Assembly: GCF_051020985.1 (NCBI RefSeq)
Contig: NC_135000.1
Coordinates: 6,097,001-6,161,000, forward strand
Length of the DNA: 64,000 nucleotides
Origin: Nomia melanderi
Lineage: Eukaryota; Arthropoda; Insecta; Hymenoptera; Halictidae
Direction: 5' to 3'
Made by a program: the position numbers and the translations under genes. The notes under the pieces were generated by a model. It was not told where the DNA came from and did no database searches. It saw only the letters and a list, made by a program, of their open reading frames with translations. Below are positions 37,830-47,467 of this stretch, one piece after another. Positions within the stretch are counted from its first letter, which is position 1. The number at the start of each line of letters is the position of its first letter.

Positions 37830-38720
37830 TATAGAATAATTCAAAATAATATTCCACCCCTAAAGGGTTAAGAGGAGGCTCAATCAACAACGTATACCTC
37901 AAACAATTAGTTATTAAACATAACGAGTACTATACGAGAGAATAAATAATTTTCAAAATAAAATTCTACCGTTAAACGTTTAAAAGAAGGCTCAATCAAC
38001 ACCGTACACTTCAAACAATTAACACGTTGAACGCCGCACGATTTCATCGAGCAAAATACACAAAATGGAAAAAATACAATATTAAATCATTTGACTGAAT
38101 TGGATTATTATCATTGCACGTTCATCAAACTGAATGTCACCGCAATGGGTATCATTATTTATAATGTAGAAATGTTTGCGAATAATCATCGTTTAATTGA
38201 GAGAATTACAGTAATTCGATTTGCTTGGGGGTCACCGGTGACCCCCATGGCATTCAACGTGTTAATTACTAAACACAAGTATAATATACATAGCAAAGAT
38301 ACAAAGCAAGAATTATTAATTGTTTCATATGAAACTTTATATTACCCTATTATATATTATATTATATATTATATAATACGAGAGAATAAATAATTTTCAA
38401 AATAAAATTCCACCGTTAAACGTTTAAAAGAATGCTCAATCAACACCATACACTTCAAATAATGAATTACTAAACGCGACAAGTATAATACACAAAGCAA
38501 AGATACAAAGCAAGAATTATTAATTCTTTGATATGAAAATTCTTATATTACCCCATTATCTAGTTATTCACGTTACGGAAAATTTCTATTCGAAATCAAT
38601 TATCTTCCAAGTCATAATTATTCCCTTGTAATTTGAAAGCTCCGATCGGTGACCGCCGTGGCAATCAGACTGTTAAAGAATAAACAATTCCCATAACGAA
38701 ATTCCATCGGCAAAGGGTTG
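37830..38720. repeat. three to four tandem units (AGAATAAATAATTTTCAAAA) hosting a MITE
   Basis: Units start at about 37830, 37939, 38383 and 38677. They share AAATAATTTTCAAAATAAAA, CCGTTAAACGTTTAAAAGAA and AAGATACAAAGCAAGAATTA. Unit 2 is interrupted by MITE D1. Units 1 and 3 keep the empty version of that site. A degenerate family D right end precedes unit 4 (38648-38676). Confidence 0.88.
38019..38265 (+). mobile_element. family D TTAA MITE (D1), 247 bp
   Basis: The ends TTAACACGTTGAACGCC and GGCATTCAACGTGTTAA are inverted repeats with one mismatch, each beginning at TTAA. A perfect 20-bp palindrome (GGGGGTCACC and its complement) sits at 38227-38246, just inside the right end. There is no coding capacity. 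Flanking CAAACAA and TTACTAAAC match paralogous sites lacking the element, which fixes the boundaries exactly and shows target-site duplication of TTAA. Confidence 0.92.
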
Positions 38721-38754
38721 AGAGACATGCGAAAATCGGGGAAATACGCGACGT

Positions 38755-39205
38755 GGATAGGTTCTCGTCAATCATCGGCGCCGAATGTCAACGACTGGTG
38801 CCAGCCGTGTCCGAAAATCGATAGCGGCGTCGTTCCGCGACCAGCCTTGCACAACCACCTGAAATAACGAGACGTTATGGTCGTCGTAAATCCGTCGGAG
38901 GCTTTAAATCCAAACTTCACCGTGTATCTTGCCTGCCACTCGTTCTGTAAACCCGTCAAGTTCACTAGCCGAGTGACGGCCGTCGTGGAAACTCGGCCCG
39001 ACGAACTTCGTCCACGCCAGAATGCACCCTCATTGTCTAAACTTATCGAGAGCACAACTGCGAAGACTCCGCTGAAACAACCGGCGTCGTGCTATTTTAT
39101 TTTCCCGGCGCGCAGTGTATATCGTCCCTCGTCTGCCGCCATTGTTCAACTTTATAACCGCTCGTGGACCAAGTTTTTAGGGGACGCTGCGCGGAAAATT
39201 GTAGC
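38755..39205. other. GC-richer block with opposed open frames
   Basis: About 100 codons are open on the minus strand (38768-39055) and 110 on the plus strand (38877-39209). Neither has a recognisable domain or paired splice signals with a matching phase. The minus frame does have an acceptor-like TTATTTCAG at about 38861. It is left unassigned. Confidence 0.25.
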
Positions 39206-39306
39206 TTGATATTGGGGAAAGTTGGACCTTTCATTCTGGGACGTGTATATTAACCCCTTCCAGTGCAATCACCAGCGAGACTCGCGATGAAGATTTCTAG
39301 ACTAAT

Positions 39307-39542
39307 TTAACACTAAAACTACCAGGGGGGTCAAATGACCCATGCCTGATGTCTTCTTTTTGCAATTATTAGAAAGGTAACAAATGTTTCTCTGAGAAAT
39401 TATTAAAGAAATTTATTTAGCACTACGCAAACTGAATTGTAAATCGATTAAAGTCTGAACAGATGCACTCTTGGAGTTTCTGTAGCGAAATTTTCAAAAG
39501 TAAATTAAACTGCTCGGTAGTTTTAGTGTTAACCCTTTGCAC
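39307..39542 (+). mobile_element. family B TTAA MITE (B2), 236 bp
   Basis: Left TTAACACTAAAACTACC and right GGTAGTTTTAGTGTTAA are perfect inverted repeats. The subterminal palindrome GGGTCAAATGACCC is at 39328-39341. The right TTAA is shared with C3. A family C end fragment (TTAACCCCTTCCAGTGCA) lies just to the left at 39252. Confidence 0.92.
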
Positions 39543-39980
39543 TCGAGAGGTGACTCTCAGTCTTGATTTGATGCAGCAGAACTATAAAATTGAATATTTG
39601 GTATTTTAACACAAGGTTTACGGAACGCGTCAAATTGATGCATATTGGATTTCAGGAATATTTTGTAAATGTTTACGCCGATTTTGATTGATGCGATCAC
39701 ACTGACATGTCCCCGATTACCTACTATCAAATCTCCAGTTTCCACAATCTAAATAAACGAGCATCTATTCTTTTAGAAATAATAGAATGAAGTGTACAAT
39801 AAATGCCCGTAAATCTAGTGTTAAATGAAACTTTGTACTGCTATAGGAAATATTTAAATAAAATTACTTTGTCGATTAATTTATCTGTGAATGTTCGTTA
39901 AATTAGTTTCAATGTCGTTTATATCTCGTCGGAAAATGTTGAATATTTGGAGTGAAAAACTTTCGAGTGCAAAGGGTTAA
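39539..39980 (-). mobile_element. family C TTAA MITE (C3), interrupted by A3
   Basis: Left TTAACCCTTTGCACTCGAG and right CTCGAGTGCAAAGGGTTAA ends (right copy TTCGAGTGC). The interior is in reverse orientation relative to C1. It is split by the 219-bp element A3, and without it the length is about 227 bp. Confidence 0.9.
39606..39824 (-). mobile_element. family A TTAA MITE (A3) nested in C3
   Basis: Left TTAACACAAGGTTTACGG and right CCGTAAATCTAGTGTTAA are inverted repeats. The CGCGTCAAATTGATGC subterminal palindrome is slightly decayed. TTAA at both ends lies within C3. Confidence 0.9.
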
Positions 39981-40324
39981 CAACAATCGATGTTCTCCAT
40001 TACCCACGGATCAAAGCACAGAACTATTTCGCTGTTATCAGTGTGTTATCTTCAAATGAAATTTCCGCTTGAAGTGGAATGGACAATTTTGCTGCTTTTC
40101 TAAACTGCCGATAGTAAAATGTTACACGAGCTTACTAGCGAAAGTGAATAGTACGTCAAGCGGTTAATTTAGTGTTAATTAAATTCTGGATGAGCGTTTT
40201 GTTTTTCATTTCTCGAGGTGTTCGGGGATTGTTGCAGGAATTTTTTTATATTGTGCTATTGGTGCTTTAGAGTGAAGCAATTGTGAATGGTAATTTGGGA
40301 ATGTTAATTGTGGTTCTTTAAAAA

Positions 40325-40795
40325 TTTTGTTGCTACGTTTTAGTTGATGGTTGTGAGTAGTTTTTTATATTATACTGTTGTTACCTTGTGTTTGAATAAT
40401 TGTAAATAGGACCTTGTAAATATTAAGTATGATTTTTGATTAATTTCCTTGCAACCTTTCCGTTGAAGATTATAATTACTTTTTTATATTATACTGTTGT
40501 TACCTCGCGTTTGAACAATTTCAAACAGAACCTTGGAAATATTAATTACGATTTTTGATTAATTTTCTTGCAACCTTTCCATTGCAGCTTATAATTACTT
40601 TTTCACATTATACTGTTGTTACTTTACATTTACATAATTGTTAGTAGTACCTTGGAAATATTAATCATGATTTTCTTCAATTCTCTTGCAGCCGTTTCAT
40701 TGAAGCTTGTAATTACTTGCCCACATCGTACTATTATTACTTTGTATCCGAATAATCGTAAATAGTACTTAACAAATATTAATCATGATAATATA
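40325..40795. repeat. 119-bp tandem array, four copies
   Basis: TATACTGTTGTTAC anchors at 40371, 40490, 40609 and (decayed) about 40727. Shared GGAAATATTAATTACGATTT and CTTGCAACCTTTCC segments. Divergence increases to the right. Confidence 0.88.
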
Positions 40796-41459
40796 AGAAA
40801 TCATTAACATTCGATAATTAAACATTTAATGAATTCAAAATTTAAAGAAAAACGATGAGCATTATTAAGGATTTCAAAGTTTAAAATTATCATTCCCAAA
40901 AGAGAGTTAAATCCATAATTAAAGAGAAAGGAATTAAACGTTTAATTATAATACTAAATTAATAGTGAACAAGAATTCGTTCGTTAAAAAGGAGAAACGA
41001 ACAATGCAGAGTGCTAGGTTAAGTCCTGCAGCACGCACAACCGCAAGTAGGCGATTGTTGCTATCTTTTGTTTACACTGCGCTCGGAATAGATTTGTTTT
41101 ACAATCCCGATAATACTTCGAATTTAGTATTCTGTTTACAGCGGGGCTCAATAACGATTTGCAATCTTTTTTTTCCCCCTTCTTCTTTCCGGGTCGTAAT
41201 CTCGACGAGGAGCCCCGATAAAACCGCTCCGCTGGATATGAAAACCAAACACAGAAAACATGAAATCGTCGTCGCGTGAAATTGATACAGGCGAGAACAG
41301 CGAAATTGAATCCTTCATTGTCTAAAAACTGGTTACTCCCCTTTCCTGAAATTCGGCAATATTATTCTGTGCACGTCGGATGAATATTTTTGCCTGTTAA
41401 TTAGAAGAGAAAAGAATAGGAACGTGGAAACTGGTTCAGAATAGTGGTGGACTGAATTC

Positions 41460-41760
41460 TGGTTTTGAAATGTGTAATGGTTTTGGATTAATTAAATATT
41501 AATGTTGCAATGATATTGATGGTAATGATTAATAATAGTTTATGGTGATATAAGATGGTAATCAATGATAATGATTAATAGTAGCTGATAATAATATAAG
41601 ATAGGAATTAATGGTACTAGTTAATCGTGGATTAATTATATTAATTGATTATTAATATTGCCATGATATTGATGGTAATGATTAATAGTAGTTGATGGTG
41701 ATATAAGATACGAATTAATGGTACTAATTAGTAGTGGATCAATTAAATATTGATATTGTA
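41460..41760. repeat. degenerate 60-bp array with about 160-bp higher order
   Basis: GATATTGATGGTAATGATTAATA and GTGATATAAGAT-GAATTAATGG words recur in the same order at least twice. Confidence 0.65.
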
Positions 41761-41922
41761 ATGTTATTAGTATTATTAATCGGTGTTAATTGTTGAAATA
41801 TATTACTAATAACTACCGATAATTACTAATGATTATTAGTATTTATTACTGTATTATATTATCACTGATTAATACCAATCAATAGTACTAATAACATTAC
41901 GATATCAATATCTAATTAATCC
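41736..41922. repeat. imperfect inverted repeat (37-bp arms)
   Basis: Arms 41736-41772 and 41886-41922 match at 34 of 37 positions by my count, around a 113-bp AT-rich loop that also folds back on itself (AATCGGTGTTAATTG / TGATTAATACC). Confidence 0.75.
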
Positions 41923-42693
41923 AATAACTATTCCACGAAATCTATTTTCTCACAAGAATCCAGAAAGAGAAATTAGACCAAAATTATCCTAATCCATTTC
42001 TTAGTCAAAAATTTGATAATTTACATGATGCAATTTTTTATTGTCCCACAAACGAGTCGAAGTAGATAATTTCTGAAAGAAGTTAAATTAAAAGTGCTCT
42101 TTGTAAACCGAGGATAATTACAGTTTCTAAGAGTTCCACCGTAAAATGATTAATTACCGGTCTTCATGCAGAATGCGCATTTGTAACGTTAATAGCATTA
42201 GATACCGGTTGCAGGTGCAACGGGAATTACTGTAACTGGTTAACGTCGCAATTACACGTTGCGATTAACGCGCAAACGAATTCGAGCTGCCGGATCAACC
42301 TCTGTTTCAATGATCTAACGAGTGTTTGCGCTCGCTCTGTTTATTGCTGACATTTTGTTTCGTCGGACGTTTCGTGTAATTATCAAATGCACCGTGTGTC
42401 CGAGAAATTGTTATCGGGACTTCTATTATTCGTTCTGTTATCAGAATTAAAAGAAAAAACAATTGATTTCTTTAAAAATATATTGTGACACATAATATGT
42501 AAAAATAAATATTACTCAATAATAAAATAATGATTGAATTACTATTTAAACATTGTAATTAAATGATAGTTATTTAATTCAATATAATAACAAGCATTAT
42601 TCAATGTACTCGATAAGAATTGTTCTAAGTACAGAAGCAATTCGAATATTTAATTTATTGTTACAGAAATATTAAATGAAATATTAAACAATT

Positions 42694-43125
42694 ATTAATA
42701 CTAGAACTACTGTATTAATTATAGATATCTCAAAAGTACCGAATATTCGAAATGATCTTGAAAATCAATGGTTCCATTTGAATATCAGATAATTATCCGA
42801 TAATTAACACTAGGTTTATGGACATTTATTGTACAGTTTATTCTATTGTTCCTGGGGAAGTTGATATTCGTTCATTTAGATTCTGGAAATTGTAGATGTA
42901 GAAATAGACAATCAGGATTCATATTCATGTAATTGGATCAACGAAAACCGATTGAAACATTTACCAAATAATGTTTATAAAATTCAATCCGCGTCAAATT
43001 GACGCGTTCCGTAAACCTAGTGTTAACTATAACTAAGGAGGGACTGAAAATAATCTATTGTCAAAATTTTTATAGGTATTACATGTTAATGTTAACTAAA
43101 CGCTCGGTAGTCCCAGCGCCGAGTA
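42694..43125 (+). mobile_element. family B TTAA MITE (B5, decayed), interrupted by A4
   Basis: Left TTAATACTAGAACTAC and right GCTCGGTAGTCCCAGCGCC correspond to family B ends with several substitutions. Without the nested A4 the length is about 209 bp. Confidence 0.6.
42804..43026 (+). mobile_element. family A TTAA MITE (A4), 223 bp
   Basis: TTAACACTAGGTTTATGGA at the left and TCCGTAAACCTAGTGTTAA at the right are near-perfect inverted repeats. The palindrome CGCGTCAAATTGACGCG is at 42990-43006. This is the best-preserved copy of family A here. Confidence 0.92.
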
Positions 43126-43494
43126 AAATATGAATATTTCCAAATTCCAGCGTATTTAGTTAAGCATCCGGAAATATAGGTCACGAGCACGCGAAACACG
43201 TATCCAGCTGCATTTCACATTACATCAAACCAAACAAACAGGGTCCGAGTAAAATGGAAACAGAAATAAAATCTATCGTAGTACGACCGCAGCAGAAATA
43301 GAAGTGAAGCAAGAAACACGGAACAAATATAGAAGGAAAATAATGGGCGTCTGCGTGTATAAGGGAATCGGAATTGGAACGATGTATGTACGTGTACGTA
43401 TCAGGATGTACACGTATTATCATTATTATTTATTATTTATTTCTGACACGATACGCGTGAAGAGTAGATGGTGTTGATTTCTTACAGTATCCTC

Positions 43495-43610
43495 TCACGC
43501 AATATGTCCTTTACATGTCACAATAACGAAAAGTCCTTAAAGTCTTTATTGTGTAAGAGAAGCTCTAAAAACGATCTCGCCGAGAACTTTTGAACACCAC
43601 TTATGTGTAC
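43495..43610 (+). mobile_element. repeat fragment shared in inverted orientation with 7960-8040
   Basis: CTTTATTGTGTAAGAGAAGC (43541-43560) is the reverse complement, with few changes, of GCTTCTCTTATACAATGAAG at about 7994. It ends in the mariner-like GAACTTTTGAACACCACT also seen at 8551. Confidence 0.5.
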
Positions 43611-43910
43611 ATTTTAATTTAGTTTGAAATAATGTGACGTGAAATAACTGATAAACTAATTTTTTTTCAAATTTTGAATTAGACTACTTTTATAAGTATG
43701 GGCCAATATTTTTGTTTCTTTTAATTTAGTTTAAAATAACGTGATGTCAAATAACTGAAAAACTTATCTTCTTCAAAGTTTGAATTAGATTACTTTTATA
43801 ATTATGGGCCCATATTTTTGTTTGTTTTAATTTAGTTCAAAATAATATGACGTGAAATGACTGATAAACTCATTTTTTTCAAACTGTGATTTAGACTGCT
43901 CCCGTAATTA
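43605..43910. repeat. 107-bp tandem array, three copies
   Basis: TTTTAATTTAGTT at 43612, 43719 and 43825. Each unit has TGACGTGAAAT or TGATGTCAAAT and TTTTATAANTATGGGCC. Confidence 0.85.
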
Positions 43911-44204
43911 TAAAGACATATGTGTATATATGTGTATGCGTGCGTCCTGGATGATCGAAATAATGACAATCCCATCGAGTGCTGAGACGAGGCTCTCACC
44001 GCGGCGAGAGAACATTTAGGCGTGGCGGACGTGCGTCCATAGGTGCTGTCAATATAATTTTCCATTAGCCGGGCTGAATGGGAAACCTCGATTATGCTCG
44101 AAAATTAGGTCGCGGACGCCGCGAGTAGAAGAAGGATTTATTACAATACCCGCGATATCCTGACGCCTCTATGTTAATTAGAAAATATACGAATGAACGA
44201 CGAT

Positions 44205-44240
44205 CTAGAACCTTACCTAGACAGATAAAAATAACCATTA
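44205..44240 (-). promoter_or_regulatory. weaker recursive-splice-like junction
   Basis: On the minus strand TTATTTTTATCTGTCTAG abuts GTAAGG (junction 44217/44216). It lies inside the 34-kb interval between candidate exon B and the shared dnc exon, so the strand and position suit a ratchet point. The tract is less pure and the donor is GTAAGG rather than GTAAGT. The tract falls at the decayed edge of a MITE (family B), so chance is a serious alternative. Confidence 0.25.
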
Positions 44241-44420
44241 CTGGTGTCCCCTTTCCTCAATTATTAAAAAGATAACAGATATGTCTCTAAGAAATTATTA
44301 AACAAGATTCAGCACCATGCAAACTAAATTACGAATCAAAGTCTCAATAGATGCCCTCTTAGAGTTTCTATAAAAGAATTTCAAAAAGTCAATGGAACTG
44401 CTCGGTAATTTTAGTATTAA
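44211..44420 (+). mobile_element. family B TTAA MITE (B4), left end decayed
   Basis: The interior AATTATTAAAAAGATAACAG and the right GCTCGGTAATTTTAGTATTAA match family B. The left inverted repeat is not recognisable. Its right TTAA is the left end of A5. Confidence 0.7.
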
Positions 44421-44743
44421 CACTAGACCTATGAATATTTATTGTACAGTTTATTCTACTGTTCCCAGAAACACTAATGTTCGTCCGTTTAGATCTAGCA
44501 AATCAAATGTTTAAAAATATATTATTAGGAACCATAGTCACCTAATTAAACCAATCAAAATCGATCTAAACATTTAATAAATAATGTTTATAAAATTCAA
44601 TATGAGTCAAAATCGACTCAAACATTCAACAAACAATGTTTATAAAATTCAATATGAGTGAAAATCGACCCAAACATTCAACAAACAATGTTTATAAAAT
44701 TCAATATGAATGAAATTGGCATGATCCGTAGATCTAGTGTTAA
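44417..44743 (+). mobile_element. family A TTAA MITE (A5) with internal 52-bp expansion
   Basis: Left TTAACACTAGACCTATG and right CGTAGATCTAGTGTTAA. It is 327 bp instead of about 220 because the segment around TTTATAAAATTCAATATGA is present three times (44587, 44639, 44691). Confidence 0.85.
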
Positions 44744-45073
44744 AAAATCGAGAGATTTATCAGTGAACACGTTCACTTAGATTTTTCAGAAAGGGACGAG
44801 GAACAACCGAGCATCCCCCGAAAGGTCGGGGTGAAAGCTCGGTATCGATCACGAAAGAGTTGGCGTGCCGCACGGTTGTTAAGGGTGTTTATCACCTACG
44901 TGCTCTTCAGGGTCGTCAGATTTGTGTCAAGAACTCCTTTCTTGCACTCGCGCGATATGCATGTACTGCTAGCCCGTAAAAGAAACTCATCGAACGTACG
45001 CGGAAGAATTTACTGCCCTGGAAATCGCTGCGTCTCGTTCCTCCGGCAACGATCCCTTTAATGGCGGCCGAAG

Positions 45074-45092
45074 ACGACGATGACGACGACGC
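45074..45092. repeat. short GAC trinucleotide run
   Basis: GACGACGATGACGACGACG in a GC-richer patch. It reads as poly-Ser or poly-Val on the minus strand, with no supported gene. Confidence 0.7.
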
Positions 45093-45424
45093 ACGGCCTC
45101 GACTTTGTCGAGCGAGAAACCCCTGGCTTCCCACGTGGATCCATTTTGTTCTCGTTAACGTGTAATGACCACGTTTATATTCTTTTCGTGTAAGTTAATA
45201 GGGCTGCGAAGGAATCGGGGGAACGTGTTAGTTGGCAATTATGTTGCGGTACTGACAGTGTCGAGTTGAACTTTTCTGTAGGGTGTGTTGGAGAGTAATC
45301 GTGGTGAAAGGCAATTTTTCATGGGAAGATTGGTTGAAGTTGAGGGGTCATATTGTTTTGTGATGAGGGATTGTCTTTTAATTTGGTTATTGGTAGTTTT
45401 GTAATTGTTGTAATTGTATTGTGA

Positions 45425-46105
45425 TGTTTAGTTTTAACTAGTGGTAATTATTGTTGTTAGGTATGTTGTAAAGTTTAGTTTTAGCTAGTTACTAGTTGTA
45501 ATTATTGTAAGTAATTATATTGTAATCTCTAGTTTTAAGTAGTAGTAACTATTGTGATTAAATATTTTGTAAATTTCAGTTTTAATCGATTGAAGTTGTA
45601 GTAATTAATTATATTGTAATCTTTAGTTTCAACTAGTAGTAACTACTATGATTAAATATTTTATAAATTATAGTTCTAACCAATTGAAGCTATAGTAATT
45701 AATTATATTGTAATCTGTAGTTTTAACTAGTAGTAACTATTATGATTAAATATTTTATAAATTTCAGTTTTAATCGATTGCAGCTATAGTAATTAATTAT
45801 ATAGTAATCTTTAGTTTCAACTAGTAGCAAGTATTATGATTAAATATTTTATAAATTATAGTTCTAACCAATTGAAGCTATAGTAATTAATTATATTGTA
45901 ATTTCTAGTTTTAACTAGTAGTAACTACTATGATTAAATATTTTATAAATTTTAATTTCAACCAGTTGAAAATATAGCAATTAATTACATTGTAACCTTC
46001 AATTTCAACTAGTAGAAACCATTATAATAAAACATATAATAAATCTCAGTTCCAACTGTCAGCAACTATTATAACTAAATAACTAATAAACCTTAATTTT
46101 CCTAG
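45425..46105. repeat. 94-bp tandem array with dimeric (188-bp) higher-order structure
   Basis: CTAGTAGTAACTA-type anchors at 45633, 45727, 45821 and 45915 give a strict 94-bp period. Alternate units share diagnostic variants: AAATTTCAGTTTTAATCGAT at about 45571 and 45759, AAATTATAGTTCTAACCAAT at about 45665 and 45853. The edges are decayed. Confidence 0.93.
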
Positions 46106-47184
46106 TGGCAACTATTAATATCAACATTAATATTCCTGCACCCGCTATATCACGAACACCTAATTAAAATTAATAAATTCATAACCCTTTTCCTACTACT
46201 TAAATTAATTTCGTAAAGAAATTCGTACTAATCCTTTCACGTCACTAATTAGAGATTTCGGTTGCGAGATAAAGACGAAAAGCGATCGCAGCCATTGCTC
46301 CCGAGAATAGCTCAAAGTCCAGATGGTAAACGAATTTTCGTCGGACGGTTGGTAAGCTGCAGCGCAAGCGAGCTGCACATCGATTACATTAGCATTAAGG
46401 GTTGTAAGTGGATCGGATTTAATAAACCCCGATGGATATAATCTGAAATGGGTATTAAGCGGTGCAGCCTACTTCCACGAGGTTCCCACGTAAGGGCGCG
46501 GAACATCGATGGCGTTATTCCTGGTCTGTTTATTAGGACCATTTAATGCTGATCCCATGATAGTAATTAAATGGAAATGGACGGTAAATTATAAACTGGC
46601 CCATTCATTCGAACGTCGGTTTCATCTTCCTGATCCCTAATCCACGAATTCCCATCAATCCCTCTTCACAGAATCTAGATCATTCCATTTTCAAAATGAA
46701 CATAGTAAATCAACACTATTAACCTAGTTAAATAATCTTAAATCCTTTCATTAAATATATAAACTAACTCGAAGAATTCCATTCGTTCGACAAAAAGAAT
46801 TTCTATAATTAATGTGAAACTTTTGAACGTTTCGGAATTTAATTGTGAATGTATAGAACGTTCTATAAATATTGTCATTTTCTTATTGTAAATTTGTATG
46901 TTATTTTTATGTAAAAACTATTAACCACCTGTTGATCTAAACCAATCCTTTACAACCCTTAAATCAGTATAAACTTTCTTTGGCTAAAATGAAGATCAGT
47001 TGATTAATTCTGATGTCAATTAAATAGTACAGTGAATGAAATAGAAAATTTCCTTTTCGTTCCTCCAGTCATTCACCCTTTCATTTTAGCTTTTCCCTCG
47101 GTACAGTGGAAAGTTGAAGTGCTCGGTCTGATAAACTCTTCACGGAGCCACTTTAAAAACTAATTAACGGCTCCCGGGACTCAC

Positions 47185-47423
47185 CTCTTGTTACGATCGA
47201 CGTAATAACGTCGCGAGTGGCGTCTAAGACGATGCCGACGTCTGTCGATATACGACAGACTAATCGCGGCCTCTCTCGAATTCCGCCTGGAATCGCTACG
47301 ATCTCGATTATCCTTTGCTAGAGAATTCCTCCTCGAGTCCTGCTTCTGATTCTGATGCTCCTTCGATCTGACGATCATCCAGATGAAGAACAACAGGGCG
47401 ATCATCGTCGTGTCTTCGATCAT
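47185..47423 (-). CDS. dnc: candidate dnc alternative first coding exon B (hydrophobic, RRxS-rich N-terminus)
   Basis: The minus-strand open frame starts at ATG 47423, the first Met after an in-frame TAA. It runs 79 codons plus two bases (AG) to a strong donor GTGAGT. With the shared exon it would give Ser at the junction, then FDVENG, in frame, across a 34.2-kb intron. Residues 7-18 are strongly hydrophobic (MIALLFFIWMIV), which suggests membrane association. They are followed by a very basic, Ser/Arg-rich tail with three R-R-x-S motifs (Ser34, Ser49, Ser70) and a final RRYYVDRNK. An initiator-like TCAGTG lies 42 nt upstream of the ATG. I do not recognise the peptide itself, and assignment to dnc is by strand, phase and donor. 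It could instead be a separate small gene or a chance frame. Confidence 0.55.
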
Positions 47424-47461
47424 CGCCTCCGTCCAGCTCGCCCATCGATCCGGACATCGAT

Positions 47462-47467
47462 CACTGA
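47462..47467 (-). promoter_or_regulatory. initiator-like TCAGTG upstream of exon B
   Basis: The minus-strand sequence TCAGTG fits the arthropod initiator. The A is 42 nt upstream of the exon B ATG, and a partial downstream-promoter-like AGCTG lies at +28 to +32. Short motifs like this occur often by chance. Confidence 0.25.

Larger units (their letters stand above)
17999..47184 (-). other. 5' flank of exon A / candidate 34-kb dnc intron interior
   Basis: No exon was recognised across these 29 kb. The contents are the promoter-like cluster at 18.8 kb, numerous TTAA MITEs and tandem arrays listed separately. GC-richer islands occur at 20330-21110, 26290-26900, 31600-31850, 33200-33560, 38750-39200, 40980-41290 and 44800-45140. 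Their short open frames run on both strands at once, which argues against coding. Confidence 0.5.

Noticed and set aside
43832..44065. Minus-strand frame beginning MENYIDSTYGRTSA with a GCG|GTGAGA donor.
   Set aside because: It has a real ATG and a fair donor, but the exon would end in phase 0 and put the shared dnc exon out of frame. No other support.
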